DNA from: Frigoribacterium sp. PhB116
Lineage (GTDB): Bacteria > Actinomycetota > Actinomycetes > Actinomycetales > Microbacteriaceae
DNA: 64,000 nt
Assembly (NCBI RefSeq): GCF_004364285.1
Contig: NZ_SOBE01000001.1
Coordinates: 1,178,001-1,242,000, forward strand
Direction: 5' to 3'
Part shown: one piece after another, positions 8,516 to 17,185 of the stretch
Layout of the letters: each line of letters begins with the position of its first letter
Numbering within the stretch: the first letter of the stretch is position 1
Notes under the pieces: model-generated
Database searches by the model: none
Told to the model about the DNA's origin: nothing
The model's input: only the letters and a program-made list of their open reading frames with translations
Made by a program: the position numbers and the translations under genes

Positions 8516-9211
8516 TCAGTCGACGACGACGCCGAGGTGCGCGGCGAACACGCCCGCCATCGACGCGAGCTGGAGGTGGTCGATCGTCGCGCCGCGGAGG
8601 CCGTCGAGCCCGTCGACGCGGTCGAGGTCGGTGGTGCGCAGGTCGGTGTGGGCGAGGGAGGCGCCGGTCAGGTCGAGCGTGCCGACACGGCAGTCGACGA
8701 ACGCCACGCGCAGGGCCTCGGCCCCCTGCAGGTCGAGCTCGCCGACGACGCAGCCCTCGAGCACGACGTCGGTCAGCCGGGCGCCCCGGAGGTTGAGGTA
8801 GTCGATCTTGCCGCCGACGATCCGCACCGACTGCCACGAGGCGTCGAACAGCTCGGCCGAGCCCCAGCGCGGCCGCTCGACGCGGACGTCGCGCCAGGTC
8901 GCCCGGGCCGACGAGAGCTCGGGGGCGAAGGAGTCGGAGACGACCGACTCGACGATGCGGGTGCCGCGCAGCCGGGCGCCGTCGAGCCGAGGTGACTCGA
9001 ACACGCACTCGGAGAACGACGAGCCCTCGAGATCGCGGCCGGCCAGGTCGGCGTCGACGAAGCGCTCGAGCTCGCGGTGGTCGCGCGACCCCAGCAGGTC
9101 GGCGCCCATGTCGACGAGGCCCTGCGGGTCGAGCGGGTCGAGCCGCGGGGCGTCGGTGCCGCCGCTCACGCTGGCGACGGAACGGGACGAGGGGCGGCGC
9201 GGCGGGGTCAT
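8516..9211 (-). CDS. Pentapeptide-repeat protein
   Basis: 231 residues. From about residue 50 the sequence follows the A(D/N)LxX quintet rhythm, for example ADLAGRDLEGSSFSECVFE, ARLRGTRIVES, LNLRGARLTDVVLEGCVV, LDLTGASLAHTDLRTTDLD, which folds as a right-handed quadrilateral beta helix. Cytoplasmic, with no signal peptide. Some such proteins protect DNA gyrase by mimicking DNA; here the role is unknown. It lies between the sdaA operon and the riboflavin operon and ends in the palindrome at 8441-8498. Confidence 0.85.
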   Translation of the reverse strand: MTPPRRPSSRSVASVSGGTDAPRLDPLDPQGLVDMGADLLGSRDHRELERFVDADLAGRDLEGSSFSECVFESPRLDGARLRGTRIVESVVSDSFAPELSSARATWRDVRVERPRWGSAELFDASWQSVRIVGGKIDYLNLRGARLTDVVLEGCVVGELDLQGAEALRVAFVDCRVGTLDLTGASLAHTDLRTTDLDRVDGLDGLRGATIDHLQLASMAGVFAAHLGVVVD

Positions 9212-9290
9212 GCGACCACGGTAGCGGCGGGGTCCGACAGCGCCCGCGCCTCCTCGGCGGCCCCGGTCTCGAGCCGGCCCCGCGCCTCCG

Positions 9291-10715
9291 TCAGCACTCG
9301 ACGACGTTGACCGCGAGGCCCGCCCGGCTCGTCTCCTTGTAGCTGTCGGCCATGTCGCGCCCGGTCTGGCGCATCGTCTCGATCACGGTGTCGAGGCTGA
9401 CGACGTGGCTGCCGTCGCCCAGCAGGGCCATGCGCGCGGCGGCCACGGCGGTGCCGGCGGCGATGGCGTTCCGCTCGATGCAGGGCACCTGGACGAAGCC
9501 GCCGACCGGGTCGCAGGTGAGGCCGAGGTGGTGCTCCATCGCGATCTCGGCGGCGTTCTCGACCTGGCGCGGCGTGCCGCCCAGCAGGCCGGTGAGCGCC
9601 CCCGCGGCCATCGACGAGGCCGAGCCGACCTCGCCCTGGCAGCCGGCCTCGGCGCCCGAGATCGAGGCGTTGCGCTTGTAGAGGGAGCCGATCGCGGCGG
9701 CGGTCAGCAGGTAGTCGCGAGCCAAGGAGGCGCGGCTCGCCCCGTGGAACCGCATCGCGTAGTAGCCCACGGCCGGCACGATGCCCGCGGCGCCGTTCGT
9801 CGGCGCGGTGACGACGCGTCCGCCGCCCGCGTTCTCCTCGTTGACGGCCATCGCGTAGGCCTGCAGCCACTGGGCGGGCAGGTCGGAGGTGAGCAGCGAC
9901 GAGGCCTGGCCCTGCTCGATCGCGGTGCCGGAGAGGGCGTACCGCTCGGCCCGCTCCTCCTGCAGGCGCAGCCGCTCGGCGACCTGTCGGGCGCGGCGAG
10001 GCACCTTCATCCAGCCGGGCAGGACGCCGGAGGCGGCGAGGCCGGTGTCGATGCACGCCTCCATCGCGGCCCAGCGGGCGTCGAGGCCGGCCTGCGCCGT
10101 CTCTCCACCGTGCAGGGCGACCTCGTTGCGCCAGGCCAGCTCGGCGATGCCGATGCCCTCGGCGTCGCAGAGCCGGAGCAGATCGTCGGCGTCGCGGAAG
10201 GCGAGCGGCGCCTCGCGGGCGGGCACGGCGTGCTCGTCGTCGCCGTCGCGCACGACGAAGCCGCCGCCGATCGAGAAGAACGTGTCGCGCGCGATGCTCT
10301 GCCCGTCGGCGTCGAGAGCCTCGAGGCCCATCGCGTTCGGGTGCCGCGGGATGCGCGTCAGCGGCGCCATCCGCAGGTCTCCCCGGGCGAAGGCGATCTG
10401 GTGCGTGCCCAGCAGGCGGATGCCGCCGCCCGCCTCCACCGCCTCCTGCATGCGCGAGATCGTCGCCGGGTCGCCCGTCTCGGGCGCGAGGCCCGCGAGG
10501 CCCGCGAGCACTGCCGACGGGGTGCCGTGCCCGAGGCCGGTGGCGGCGAGGGAGCCGTAGAGCACGACCTCGACCCGGGCGACGTCGCCCAGGCGGCCGG
10601 CGTCGCGGACCGTCTCGAGGAACAGGCGGGCGGCGCGCATCGGACCCACGGTGTGCGAGCTCGACGGGCCGATGCCGATCGAGAAGAGGTCGAGGCCGGA
10701 GACGTAGTCGGTCAT
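9291..10715 (-). CDS. sdaA: L-serine ammonia-lyase, iron-sulfur-dependent, single chain
   Basis: 474 residues. It deaminates L-serine to pyruvate and ammonia. Beta domain: [19 protein letters not shown] at 11-29. Catalytic alpha domain: the cysteines in [33 protein letters not shown] are the [4Fe-4S] ligands, and [12 protein letters not shown] is present. Length fits the fused bacterial type. The ATG overlaps the upstream MarR stop (ATGA) and a ribosome site AGGAG lies inside that gene. Co-transcription with a MarR regulator suggests induction by a small molecule, perhaps serine-related, which is inference. Confidence 0.95.
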   Translation of the reverse strand: MTDYVSGLDLFSIGIGPSSSHTVGPMRAARLFLETVRDAGRLGDVARVEVVLYGSLAATGLGHGTPSAVLAGLAGLAPETGDPATISRMQEAVEAGGGIRLLGTHQIAFARGDLRMAPLTRIPRHPNAMGLEALDADGQSIARDTFFSIGGGFVVRDGDDEHAVPAREAPLAFRDADDLLRLCDAEGIGIAELAWRNEVALHGGETAQAGLDARWAAMEACIDTGLAASGVLPGWMKVPRRARQVAERLRLQEERAERYALSGTAIEQGQASSLLTSDLPAQWLQAYAMAVNEENAGGGRVVTAPTNGAAGIVPAVGYYAMRFHGASRASLARDYLLTAAAIGSLYKRNASISGAEAGCQGEVGSASSMAAGALTGLLGGTPRQVENAAEIAMEHHLGLTCDPVGGFVQVPCIERNAIAAGTAVAAARMALLGDGSHVVSLDTVIETMRQTGRDMADSYKETSRAGLAVNVVEC

Positions 10716-11332
10716 CGTGCTGCTCCTGGTGCTGTCGGGGAATCGGGTGTCGGCGCAGAGGCGCCCGCGGCGGAGGCGGCCGGCGAGCGGTCGCCGGTGC
10801 TGCGGGCGTGCTCGGCCATCGCGTCGGACATGTCGGCGAGGAACCGCTGGACGGTGCGCAGCTCGGCGGCGTCGAACTGGTCCATCACCGTCGCGCTGAG
10901 CCGGCCGAGCGGTCCGAAGAACTGGCCGGCGACCGCGCGGGCGGCCTCCGAGTAGTGCACGAGCACGCGGCGCCGGTCGGCGTCGTCGCGGCTGCGGTGC
11001 ACGTGGCCGGCGCGCTCGAGACGGTCGATGACCCCGGTCGCGGCGCCCGAGGTGACCCCGAGCAGGTCGCCGAGCCGGCCCGACGTCACAGGGTCGCCGC
11101 GCTGCTCGGCCTGCATCACGTGCAGCAGCGCCTCGAGGTCGATGTGGCCGAGCCCCTGCTGGCCGGCGAACGCCTGGGCGACGCGCTGCGACTCGGTCGT
11201 CAGGCGCTGCATCGAGGCGATGACGTCGCGGCGGACGGGGTCGTCGTGCGCGCCCGTGTGCGCACCGCCGTGCTCGCCGTCGGCTGCGGTGCCGCCGCCT
11301 CGCGGGCCGGGCGTCGTCGTCGTGTCGGTCAT
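10712..11332 (-). CDS. MarR-family transcriptional regulator
   Basis: 206 residues. The winged helix-turn-helix spans about 60-125: RLGDLLGVTSGAATGVIDRLERAGHVHRSRDDADRRRVLVHYSEA. The N-terminal 30 residues are low-complexity, and a further Ala/Pro-rich tail follows residue 180. It is the first gene of the sdaA operon and is divergent from the MMPL transporter. The inverted repeat at 11382-11400 between them is its likely operator, so it may control both itself and the exporter, as MarR regulators of drug pumps commonly do. The ligand is unknown. Confidence 0.92.
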   Translation of the reverse strand: MTDTTTTPGPRGGGTAADGEHGGAHTGAHDDPVRRDVIASMQRLTTESQRVAQAFAGQQGLGHIDLEALLHVMQAEQRGDPVTSGRLGDLLGVTSGAATGVIDRLERAGHVHRSRDDADRRRVLVHYSEAARAVAGQFFGPLGRLSATVMDQFDAAELRTVQRFLADMSDAMAEHARSTGDRSPAASAAGASAPTPDSPTAPGAAR

Positions 11333-11381
11333 CGCGCCTCCTCGTCTGATTCTCCCGGACGCACGGCGCCCGGTGTACCAT

Positions 11382-11400
11382 AGTCTTACTTGCTAAGACT
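11382..11400. promoter_or_regulatory. Inverted-repeat operator between MarR and MMPL genes
   Basis: AGTCTTA (11382-11388) and TAAGACT (11394-11400) are perfect 7-base arms five bases apart, in an otherwise G+C-rich region. The repeat overlaps a minus-strand -10-like TATGGT (about 11377-11382) and lies 50 bases before the MMPL start. Size and spacing fit a MarR dimer site. Confidence 0.75.
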
Positions 11401-11449
11401 CTTTGTCAGCGAATCAACTCATCCTGCTCGATCATTCTCGGAGGACCCC

Positions 11450-13597
11450 GTGCGCGTACTCGCCCGACTCGTCAGCGGACACCGCACCGCCTGGGCGGTG
11501 CTCGGCGGCGCGCTCGTCGTCGTCGCGCTGCTGCTCTCCCTACTGCCCTCGGGCGACGACGAGGCGTTCCCGCCGTCGGGCCTGCCCGACTCGAGCGAGG
11601 CCGCGCAGGTCACCGCGCTGCTCGACGAGTTCCCGTCGGCCGACGCCACCGTGGGGATCCTGGTCTGGAGCAGAGGAGGCGCGGAGCTGTCGAGCGCCGA
11701 CCTCGCGGCCGTCGACACGGCCGCGTCCGCTCTCGCGGAGCAGTCGACCACGCCGCAGGCCGTCCGCCCACAGGTGAGCGACGACCGCGCCGCCGCCCTC
11801 GTCGCGGTGCCGCTCTCGGCCGCCGACGTCGAGGCCGACGTGAGCGGCACGGCGACGAGCCTCCGCGACGCCGCCTCCGTCGGGCTGCCCGACGGGCTCC
11901 GTGCGTACCTGACCGGGCCGGTGGGGTTCCAGGACGACGTCTCGAACGCCTTCGCGGGGGCCGACTTCCGCCTCCTGCTCGTCACCGTGCTCGTGGTGGC
12001 CGTGCTGCTGATCGTGACCTACCGCAGCCCCGTCCTCTGGATCGTGCCCCTGGTCGTCGTCGGCGTCGCCGACTTCCTCGCCGGCCGGGTGGTCGCCGCC
12101 CTCGCCGAGCCCCTCGGCGTCACCGTCGACGCGTCGATCTCGGGCATCCTCTCGGTGCTCGTCTTCGGCGCCGGCACGAACTACGCCCTGCTGCTGGTGG
12201 CCCGCTACCGGGAGGAGCTGCTCGTCCGGCCCGACCGGCACGAGGCGATGCGGACGGCCGTGCGGAGCGCCGGCCCGGCGATCGCCGCGAGCGGCGGCAC
12301 CGTCGCTCTCAGCCTCGCGACACTGATGCTCGCCGAGCTCTCGGGCAACCGCGCACTCGGGGCCGCCTGCGCGATCGGCGTGGTCGTGGCGATCGCGTTC
12401 GCCCTCGTGGTGCTGCCGGCGGCGCTCGTGGTCTGCGGACGCGGGCTGTTCTGGCCGTTCGTGCCCCGCGCCTCCTCCGCCTCGCCCTCGGCTGACGGGT
12501 CGGCGGCGGCCTCGACGCACGGGGCGAACGCCGGCCACGCCCGCCCCCGCCAGGGCTTCTGGGAGCGCCTCGGCCGCGGAGTCCAGCGCCGGCCCGGCCG
12601 CGTCGCCGTCGCCGCGGTCGCCGGCCTCGGCGTGCTCTGCCTCGGCCTCGGCGGCTACGCCGTCGGCCTCTCGCAGACCGACCAGCTGCTCGGCGACCCC
12701 GACTCCGTCACGGCCCAGCGGATCGTCGACGACTCGTTCTCGGCGGGGCTCACGAGCCAGACGATCGTGCTCGCCCCGACCGCGGCGACCGACGACGTCG
12801 TGCGCGTCGTCGAGGGCGTCGACGGCGTCGCCAGCGCCGCGCCCGGCGAGCAGGCCGACGGGCTGACCCGCGTCGACGTCCGGCTCGACGCCGAGCCCGA
12901 GAGCGACGAGGCGTCCGCGACCGTGCAGGACCTGCGCGACGCCCTGCACGACGACGGAGGCCCGGTGGCCGACGCCCTCGTCGGCGGCACCGACGCGACC
13001 GCGTACGACGAGCGCACCGCCGCCTCCCACGACCTCGGGCTGATCGCCCCGGTCATCCTCGCGATCGTCTTCGCGATCCTCGCCGTGCTGCTGCGCTCGC
13101 TCGTCGCGCCGGTGCTGCTCATCGCGTCGGTGCTCGCCACCTTCGCGGCGAGCCTCGGAGCCGCGACGTGGCTGTTCACGCACCTCCTCGGGTTCCCGGC
13201 CCTCGACACGAGCGTCACGCTCTACGCGTTCCTCTTCCTCGTCGCGCTCGGGGTCGACTACAACATCTTCCTCACGACGCGGGCGAAGGAGGAGCGGCTG
13301 CGGCACGGCACGCGCGAGGGGATGGTGCGCGCCCTGTCGTCGACGGGAGGGGTCATCACCAGCGCCGGAGTGCTGCTCGCCGCCGTGTTCGCGGTGCTCG
13401 GGGTGCTGCCGGTCGTCGCGCTGACGCAGGTCGGCGTGATCGTCTGCATCGGGGTGCTCCTCGACACGCTCGTCGTCCGGACCGTGCTCGTCCCGGCGCT
13501 GGTGTTCCTCACGGGCGAGGCGTTCTGGTGGCCGAGCCGGCGAGGTCCGTCGAGAGCCCGCGGATCGACCTCCGAGCCCCTCGAGACGTCGATCTGA
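11450..13597 (+). CDS. MMPL-family RND transporter
   Basis: 715 residues. Two repeated halves each have one membrane helix, a periplasm-facing loop of 130-150 residues, then five helices, about 12 in all. Membrane runs include TAWAVLGGALVVVALLLSLL, FRLLLVTVLVVAVLLIVTY and VILAIVFAILAVLLRSLV. MMPL proteins use the proton gradient to export lipids or hydrophobic drugs. An earlier TTG at 11390 is in frame, but GTG at 11450 has a strong ribosome site (GGAGGA) and starts at the expected first helix, and the earlier start would sit inside the operator. No lipid synthesis genes are adjacent, so a drug-export role is likelier. Confidence 0.9.
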   Translation: MRVLARLVSGHRTAWAVLGGALVVVALLLSLLPSGDDEAFPPSGLPDSSEAAQVTALLDEFPSADATVGILVWSRGGAELSSADLAAVDTAASALAEQSTTPQAVRPQVSDDRAAALVAVPLSAADVEADVSGTATSLRDAASVGLPDGLRAYLTGPVGFQDDVSNAFAGADFRLLLVTVLVVAVLLIVTYRSPVLWIVPLVVVGVADFLAGRVVAALAEPLGVTVDASISGILSVLVFGAGTNYALLLVARYREELLVRPDRHEAMRTAVRSAGPAIAASGGTVALSLATLMLAELSGNRALGAACAIGVVVAIAFALVVLPAALVVCGRGLFWPFVPRASSASPSADGSAAASTHGANAGHARPRQGFWERLGRGVQRRPGRVAVAAVAGLGVLCLGLGGYAVGLSQTDQLLGDPDSVTAQRIVDDSFSAGLTSQTIVLAPTAATDDVVRVVEGVDGVASAAPGEQADGLTRVDVRLDAEPESDEASATVQDLRDALHDDGGPVADALVGGTDATAYDERTAASHDLGLIAPVILAIVFAILAVLLRSLVAPVLLIASVLATFAASLGAATWLFTHLLGFPALDTSVTLYAFLFLVALGVDYNIFLTTRAKEERLRHGTREGMVRALSSTGGVITSAGVLLAAVFAVLGVLPVVALTQVGVIVCIGVLLDTLVVRTVLVPALVFLTGEAFWWPSRRGPSRARGSTSEPLETSI

Positions 13598-13686
13598 GGC
13601 CTCTCGCCCCTCCCGGCCGGGACGAGCCGGCGGGAAGTGCTCCCCCGGCGGCCGGCGAGAGCACGTCGTGACGGCTCGGCGCCCAG

Positions 13687-13738
13687 GGCGCCGGGGCGCC
13701 GGGCCGCCGGGGCGCCGGGGCGCCGGGGCGCCGGGGCG
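13687..13738. repeat. 8-base tandem repeat, unit CGCCGGGG
   Basis: About six copies of CGCCGGGG with one unit shortened or altered. It lies in the intergenic space between the MMPL gene and the convergent thermonuclease gene. Slippage-prone, so copy number may vary between strains. Confidence 0.85.
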
Positions 13739-13765
13739 GAGTCCGGCCGGGCAGGGCAGGCCAGG

Positions 13766-14419
13766 TCAGCGGCAGGCGCCCCAGAGGCCGGCGCCGGAGT
13801 CACGGGCGGCGGCCTCGGCCGCGACGAACGCGTCGCGGTAGCGGTACGGCTGGTCGTAGGTGTCCTCCTCGCCGAGGCCGGAGGCGACCAGCTGCTGGTT
13901 CAGCAGGCCGCCTCCCTCGGTCCAGACGTAGCGCAGCAGCCGGTCGTAGCGGTCGGCGTCGCCCTGCGAGGCGTCGTCCTCGAGCCAGACGGTCGACCCG
14001 ACGGGCAGGGCGTCGGTCGTGAACGCGCTCGCCTCGGGGCCGAAGCAGTCGACGGGGGCATCGGGCTTGACGGTCTCGGGGGTGTCGACGCCGATCAGGC
14101 GGAGGCGCTCGCGAGCGCCGTCGGCGGCGACCACCACGACCGTGTCGCCGTCGACGACGCGCTCGACGGTCGCCGGCACGGCCGAGGCAGGGACGCTCGA
14201 CGGGACGGAGGCGTCGGCCGAGGGGGGCCGGACGGTCCCGTCGGACGAGCCGCCCGACGAGCCGCCGGTCGCCCCGCCGTCGAGCAGCTGCGGGAACGCG
14301 ATGACGACGACGGCCCCGACCAGCACCACGGCGAGGCCGATGAGGGCACGGCGACCTGCGCCCCGGGTCCGGGCGCGAGAGCGGCTGCGGCGACGCTGTG
14401 CCGCGGTCGAGCGGCTCAC
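13766..14419 (-). CDS. Membrane-anchored thermonuclease (SNase-like)
   Basis: 217 residues. An Arg-rich N-terminus is followed by one membrane helix (ALIGLAVVLVGAVVVIAF, about 26-43), a Ser/Gly linker, and a staphylococcal-nuclease domain from about 82: ATVERVVDGDTVVV, RLRLIGVDTPET, DRYDRLLRYVW, LLNQQLVASGLG. The Asp and Arg in these motifs are the expected Ca-binding and catalytic residues. It should act outside the membrane on DNA or RNA. The GTG start overlaps the stop of the upstream MFS gene (GTGA). Confidence 0.85.
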   Translation of the reverse strand: MSRSTAAQRRRSRSRARTRGAGRRALIGLAVVLVGAVVVIAFPQLLDGGATGGSSGGSSDGTVRPPSADASVPSSVPASAVPATVERVVDGDTVVVVAADGARERLRLIGVDTPETVKPDAPVDCFGPEASAFTTDALPVGSTVWLEDDASQGDADRYDRLLRYVWTEGGGLLNQQLVASGLGEEDTYDQPYRYRDAFVAAEAAARDSGAGLWGACR

Positions 14420-15855
14420 TCGGCCAGCCTCGTGCCGCGCAGCTCGGGCAGGGCCAGCGCCGCCACGGCCGCGACGACGAACACGCCGCCGAACACCGCG
14501 AAGAGCACCGGCGTGCCGCCGAGCACGAGGAGGGGCGGCACCGTCAGCGGGGCCGCGATCGACGCGATCCGGCCCACGCCCGCGGCCCAGCCCGCCCCCG
14601 TGCCGCGCAGCCGAGTCGGGTAGAGCTCGGGGGTGACGGCGTACAGCGCGCCCCACGCGCCGAGGTTGAAGAACGACAGGAACATGCCCGACACGACGAT
14701 CTGCGTCGCGCTGCCGCTGACCGCGCCGAAGCCGAAGGCGGTCGCCGCGACGGCCGACCCGAGCAGGAACACGGCGAGCGTGCCGCGACGCCCCCACCGC
14801 TCGATCAGCCAGGCCGACGCGGCGTAGCCGGGCAGCTGCGCGAGCGTGATCAGCAGCGTGTACTCGAACGACTTCACGAGCGGGAAGCCCGCCTCGACCA
14901 GCAGGGTCGGCAGCCAGACGAAGGCCCCGTAGTACGAGAAGTTGGTCATGAACCAGACGACCCAGATCGCGACGGTGCGACGCCGGAGGCCGTCACGGAG
15001 CAGTGCAGCCGCCGAGGAGGCGCGGGGCGCGTCGGCCGGGCGCGCGTCGGCCCGGCTCGGGTCGGCAGGGCGGGCATCGGCCCGGCTCGGGTCGGCCGGG
15101 CGTGTGCCGGCCGCCGCTCGCGGTGCCGCCGAGGGCTGGGCGATGCCCGCCGCCTCCTCGAACGCGCGCACCGTCCGCTCGGCCTCGTCGTGCCGCCCCT
15201 TCCCCTCGAGGAACCGCACCGACTCGGGCATCCGCAGCCGCACGAACACGGCGTAGAGGGCCGGCAGCGCACCGATCAGGAGCGCCCAGCGCCAGCCGTC
15301 GTCGCTCAGGGGGATCACCAGCCAGCCGACCAGCGCGGCGGCGATCGAGCCGAGGGCCCAGAACGCCTCGAGCAGCACGACGACGCGCCCGCGGATGCGG
15401 CGGGGCGAGAACTCGGACACGAGCGTCGAGGCCACCGGCAGCTCGGCGCCGAGGCCGAGCCCGACCACGAAGCGGAGCACCAGCAGCGCCCCGACCGACC
15501 AGCTGAGGGCGCTGAGGCCCGTCGCGAGGCCGTAGACGAGCAGGGTCAGGGCGAAGACCGTCTTGCGGCCGAGCCGATCGGAGAGCGACCCGCCGACGGC
15601 GGCGCCGATCGCCATGCCCGCGAAGCCGGCCGAGGCGACGAAGGCGAGGGCCCCCTTGTCGCTGCTCCACACGACCGCGAGCTGGGCGATCACGAACGAG
15701 AGCAGCCCGACGTCGAGCGCGTCGAGGGCCCAGCCGAGGCCCGACCCGACGAGCAGGCGCCCGTGCTTGCGGGTGAACGGCAGCTCGTCGAGCCGCTCGG
15801 TGCGGGTGGGAGGCCCGGGCGTGCCGGGCGTGGGGGTCGCGACGTCGTCGGTCAT
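14416..15855 (-). CDS. MFS transporter, NiaP/sugar-porter-like
   Basis: 479 residues with 12 predicted membrane helices and a large central loop (about 225-285) rich in short AR(P/A)ADPSRAD repeats. SDRLGRKTVFALTLLVYGL and PRRIRGRVVVLLEAFWALG are the MFS loop signatures. The start region GLGWALDALDVGLLSFVI resembles the niacin transporter NiaP, so a nicotinate or aromatic-acid substrate is plausible but unproven. The ATG at 15855 has AGGAA before it. It is followed by the coupled nuclease gene and preceded by a broken winged-helix gene 36 bases away. Confidence 0.8.
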   Translation of the reverse strand: MTDDVATPTPGTPGPPTRTERLDELPFTRKHGRLLVGSGLGWALDALDVGLLSFVIAQLAVVWSSDKGALAFVASAGFAGMAIGAAVGGSLSDRLGRKTVFALTLLVYGLATGLSALSWSVGALLVLRFVVGLGLGAELPVASTLVSEFSPRRIRGRVVVLLEAFWALGSIAAALVGWLVIPLSDDGWRWALLIGALPALYAVFVRLRMPESVRFLEGKGRHDEAERTVRAFEEAAGIAQPSAAPRAAAGTRPADPSRADARPADPSRADARPADAPRASSAAALLRDGLRRRTVAIWVVWFMTNFSYYGAFVWLPTLLVEAGFPLVKSFEYTLLITLAQLPGYAASAWLIERWGRRGTLAVFLLGSAVAATAFGFGAVSGSATQIVVSGMFLSFFNLGAWGALYAVTPELYPTRLRGTGAGWAAGVGRIASIAAPLTVPPLLVLGGTPVLFAVFGGVFVVAAVAALALPELRGTRLAE

Positions 15856-15890
15856 CGAGGTTCCTGTGCTGAGGACGGCACGACGCAGGG

Positions 15891-16794
15891 TCAGGGCGAC
15901 GTGGGCGCCGACGCGGGGCCCTCGGCGAGCGCGAGGCCGAGGTGCTGCGCGTACTGCTCGGCCCGGCGTCGCACCTGGGCGCGTCGACGTTCGGTCCACG
16001 CTACCCAGGGATCGACCTCGATCGCGACCGTGCCGCGCGCGACCGTGCGTCGCCAGGTGCCGACCACGTGCCCGTCGACCGTGACGGCCGGCAGGAACAG
16101 CCCGTTCGAGGACGGCACGAGACGGGAGGCGTCGGCCGGGTCGAGCGACGCCTCCCGGGCCCCGTAGCCGAGCAGCAGCTCGCCGAACGGCGGCAGGAGG
16201 CGCAGGTCGCCTCGTGCGGGACGCCCCGGCTCCGCCTCCCCCTCCGTCCGCTCGATCCAGGTCTCGCCGTCGAGCACGGTGGCCTCCACGTCGTCGACGA
16301 GGGAGACCGCGTGCCGCGCCTCGGTCAGCGTCAGCCCGCCCCACCACGCGAGGTCGCGCACCGTCGCCGGGCCGCGCCGTGCCAGCCACCGGCGGATGTA
16401 CTCGGCGAGCGCCTCCTCCCGGTCGTCGATGCGGCGGGAGCCGGGGATCCACTCCTCGAACAGGGCGAAGCGCTGCTGCGTGCCCCGGGGCGCCGCGAAC
16501 ACGATCACGCACCGGGCGCTCAGCCAGCGCAGCAGGTGCGAGCCGCGCTCGCCGGCGGTGTCGACGCCGTGACGGGCGACGGCCCCGAGGAGGTCGGGCC
16601 TCGAGAGCTCGCCGTGCTCGGCGAGGGCCGAGACCACCGCCTCCGCTGCCGAGCATCGCCCGCGTCGTCGCCGCGACCGTCGGCTCGCCCGCGACGGAGA
16701 TGCGCTGGGCGGCGGTCCGGGCGACGGCGACCTCGCGCAGGTGCGCCGCGGAGACGGGACCGGTCTGACGGCCGATCGAGGAAGCGCGGACCAT
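15891..16794 (-). pseudogene. Winged-helix DNA-binding protein (AlkX/HTH_42 family), internally deleted
   Basis: The beginning is read in one frame (SAAHLREVAVARTAAQRISV, then EPTVAATTRAMLG) and the rest in another, resuming at AAEAVVSALAEHGELSRP and running to the stop with intact family features such as FEEWIPGSRR and GPATVRDLAWWGGLTLTEAR. Intact relatives have roughly 90-100 more residues between these parts, covering the first winged-helix lobe. The sequence therefore shows an internal deletion with loss of frame near 16648-16660. Members of this family act in DNA repair or as DNA-binding proteins. A single 325-residue ORF starting at 16868 covers the 3' part but has an implausible Arg/Pro-rich N-terminus. 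Confidence 0.75.
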
Positions 16795-16901
16795 GCCCGC
16801 AGTGCACGAGCCGTGAGAGTGCCCGGCGAGGACGGGGCGAGGACGATGTGCCCGTAGGCTCCGCGCACCGGACCAGCTCGGTCCGAGACGGAGGCACCAC
16901 C

Positions 16902-17039
16902 ATGGCAGAGAAATCAGCGAAGAAGACCACCGCGAAGGTCGCCGTCCGCAGCCTCAAGGAGAAGCGCGCGGACAAGAAGGCCAAGAGCGGCACCGCGTCG
17001 CACTCCGAGGACGCGGTCTCGAACGTCAAGAAGCGCTAG
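16902..17039 (+). CDS. Lysine-rich 45-residue protein
   Basis: The product has 45 residues, with about a quarter lysine, opening MAEKSAKKTTAKVAVRSLKE and closing NVKKR. No known domain. The start has GACGGAGG eight bases upstream, and a -10 TAGGCT lies at about 16855-16860, so it is a small monocistronic gene. The composition suggests binding to nucleic acid or ribosomes, but no function can be assigned. Confidence 0.75.
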   Translation: MAEKSAKKTTAKVAVRSLKEKRADKKAKSGTASHSEDAVSNVKKR

Positions 17040-17185
17040 ACCGCCGGTCGGGGGACGTCACGGCGACGTGATCCCCCTGACCGCAGGGGCCTCTCGTACT
17101 CGCGATCCGGCCAGCGGGTGACAAGCGGGCCCTTCGTGAAATAACCTCAGCCGGGGGCACCACGGCCCCCGTCTGGGAGGCCCGC

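Noticed and set aside
15891-16868. Intact 325-residue winged-helix protein starting at 16868
   Set aside because: Its first 70 residues are Arg/Pro/Ser-rich and match nothing, whereas the other frame there encodes the true family N-terminus; a deletion explains both.
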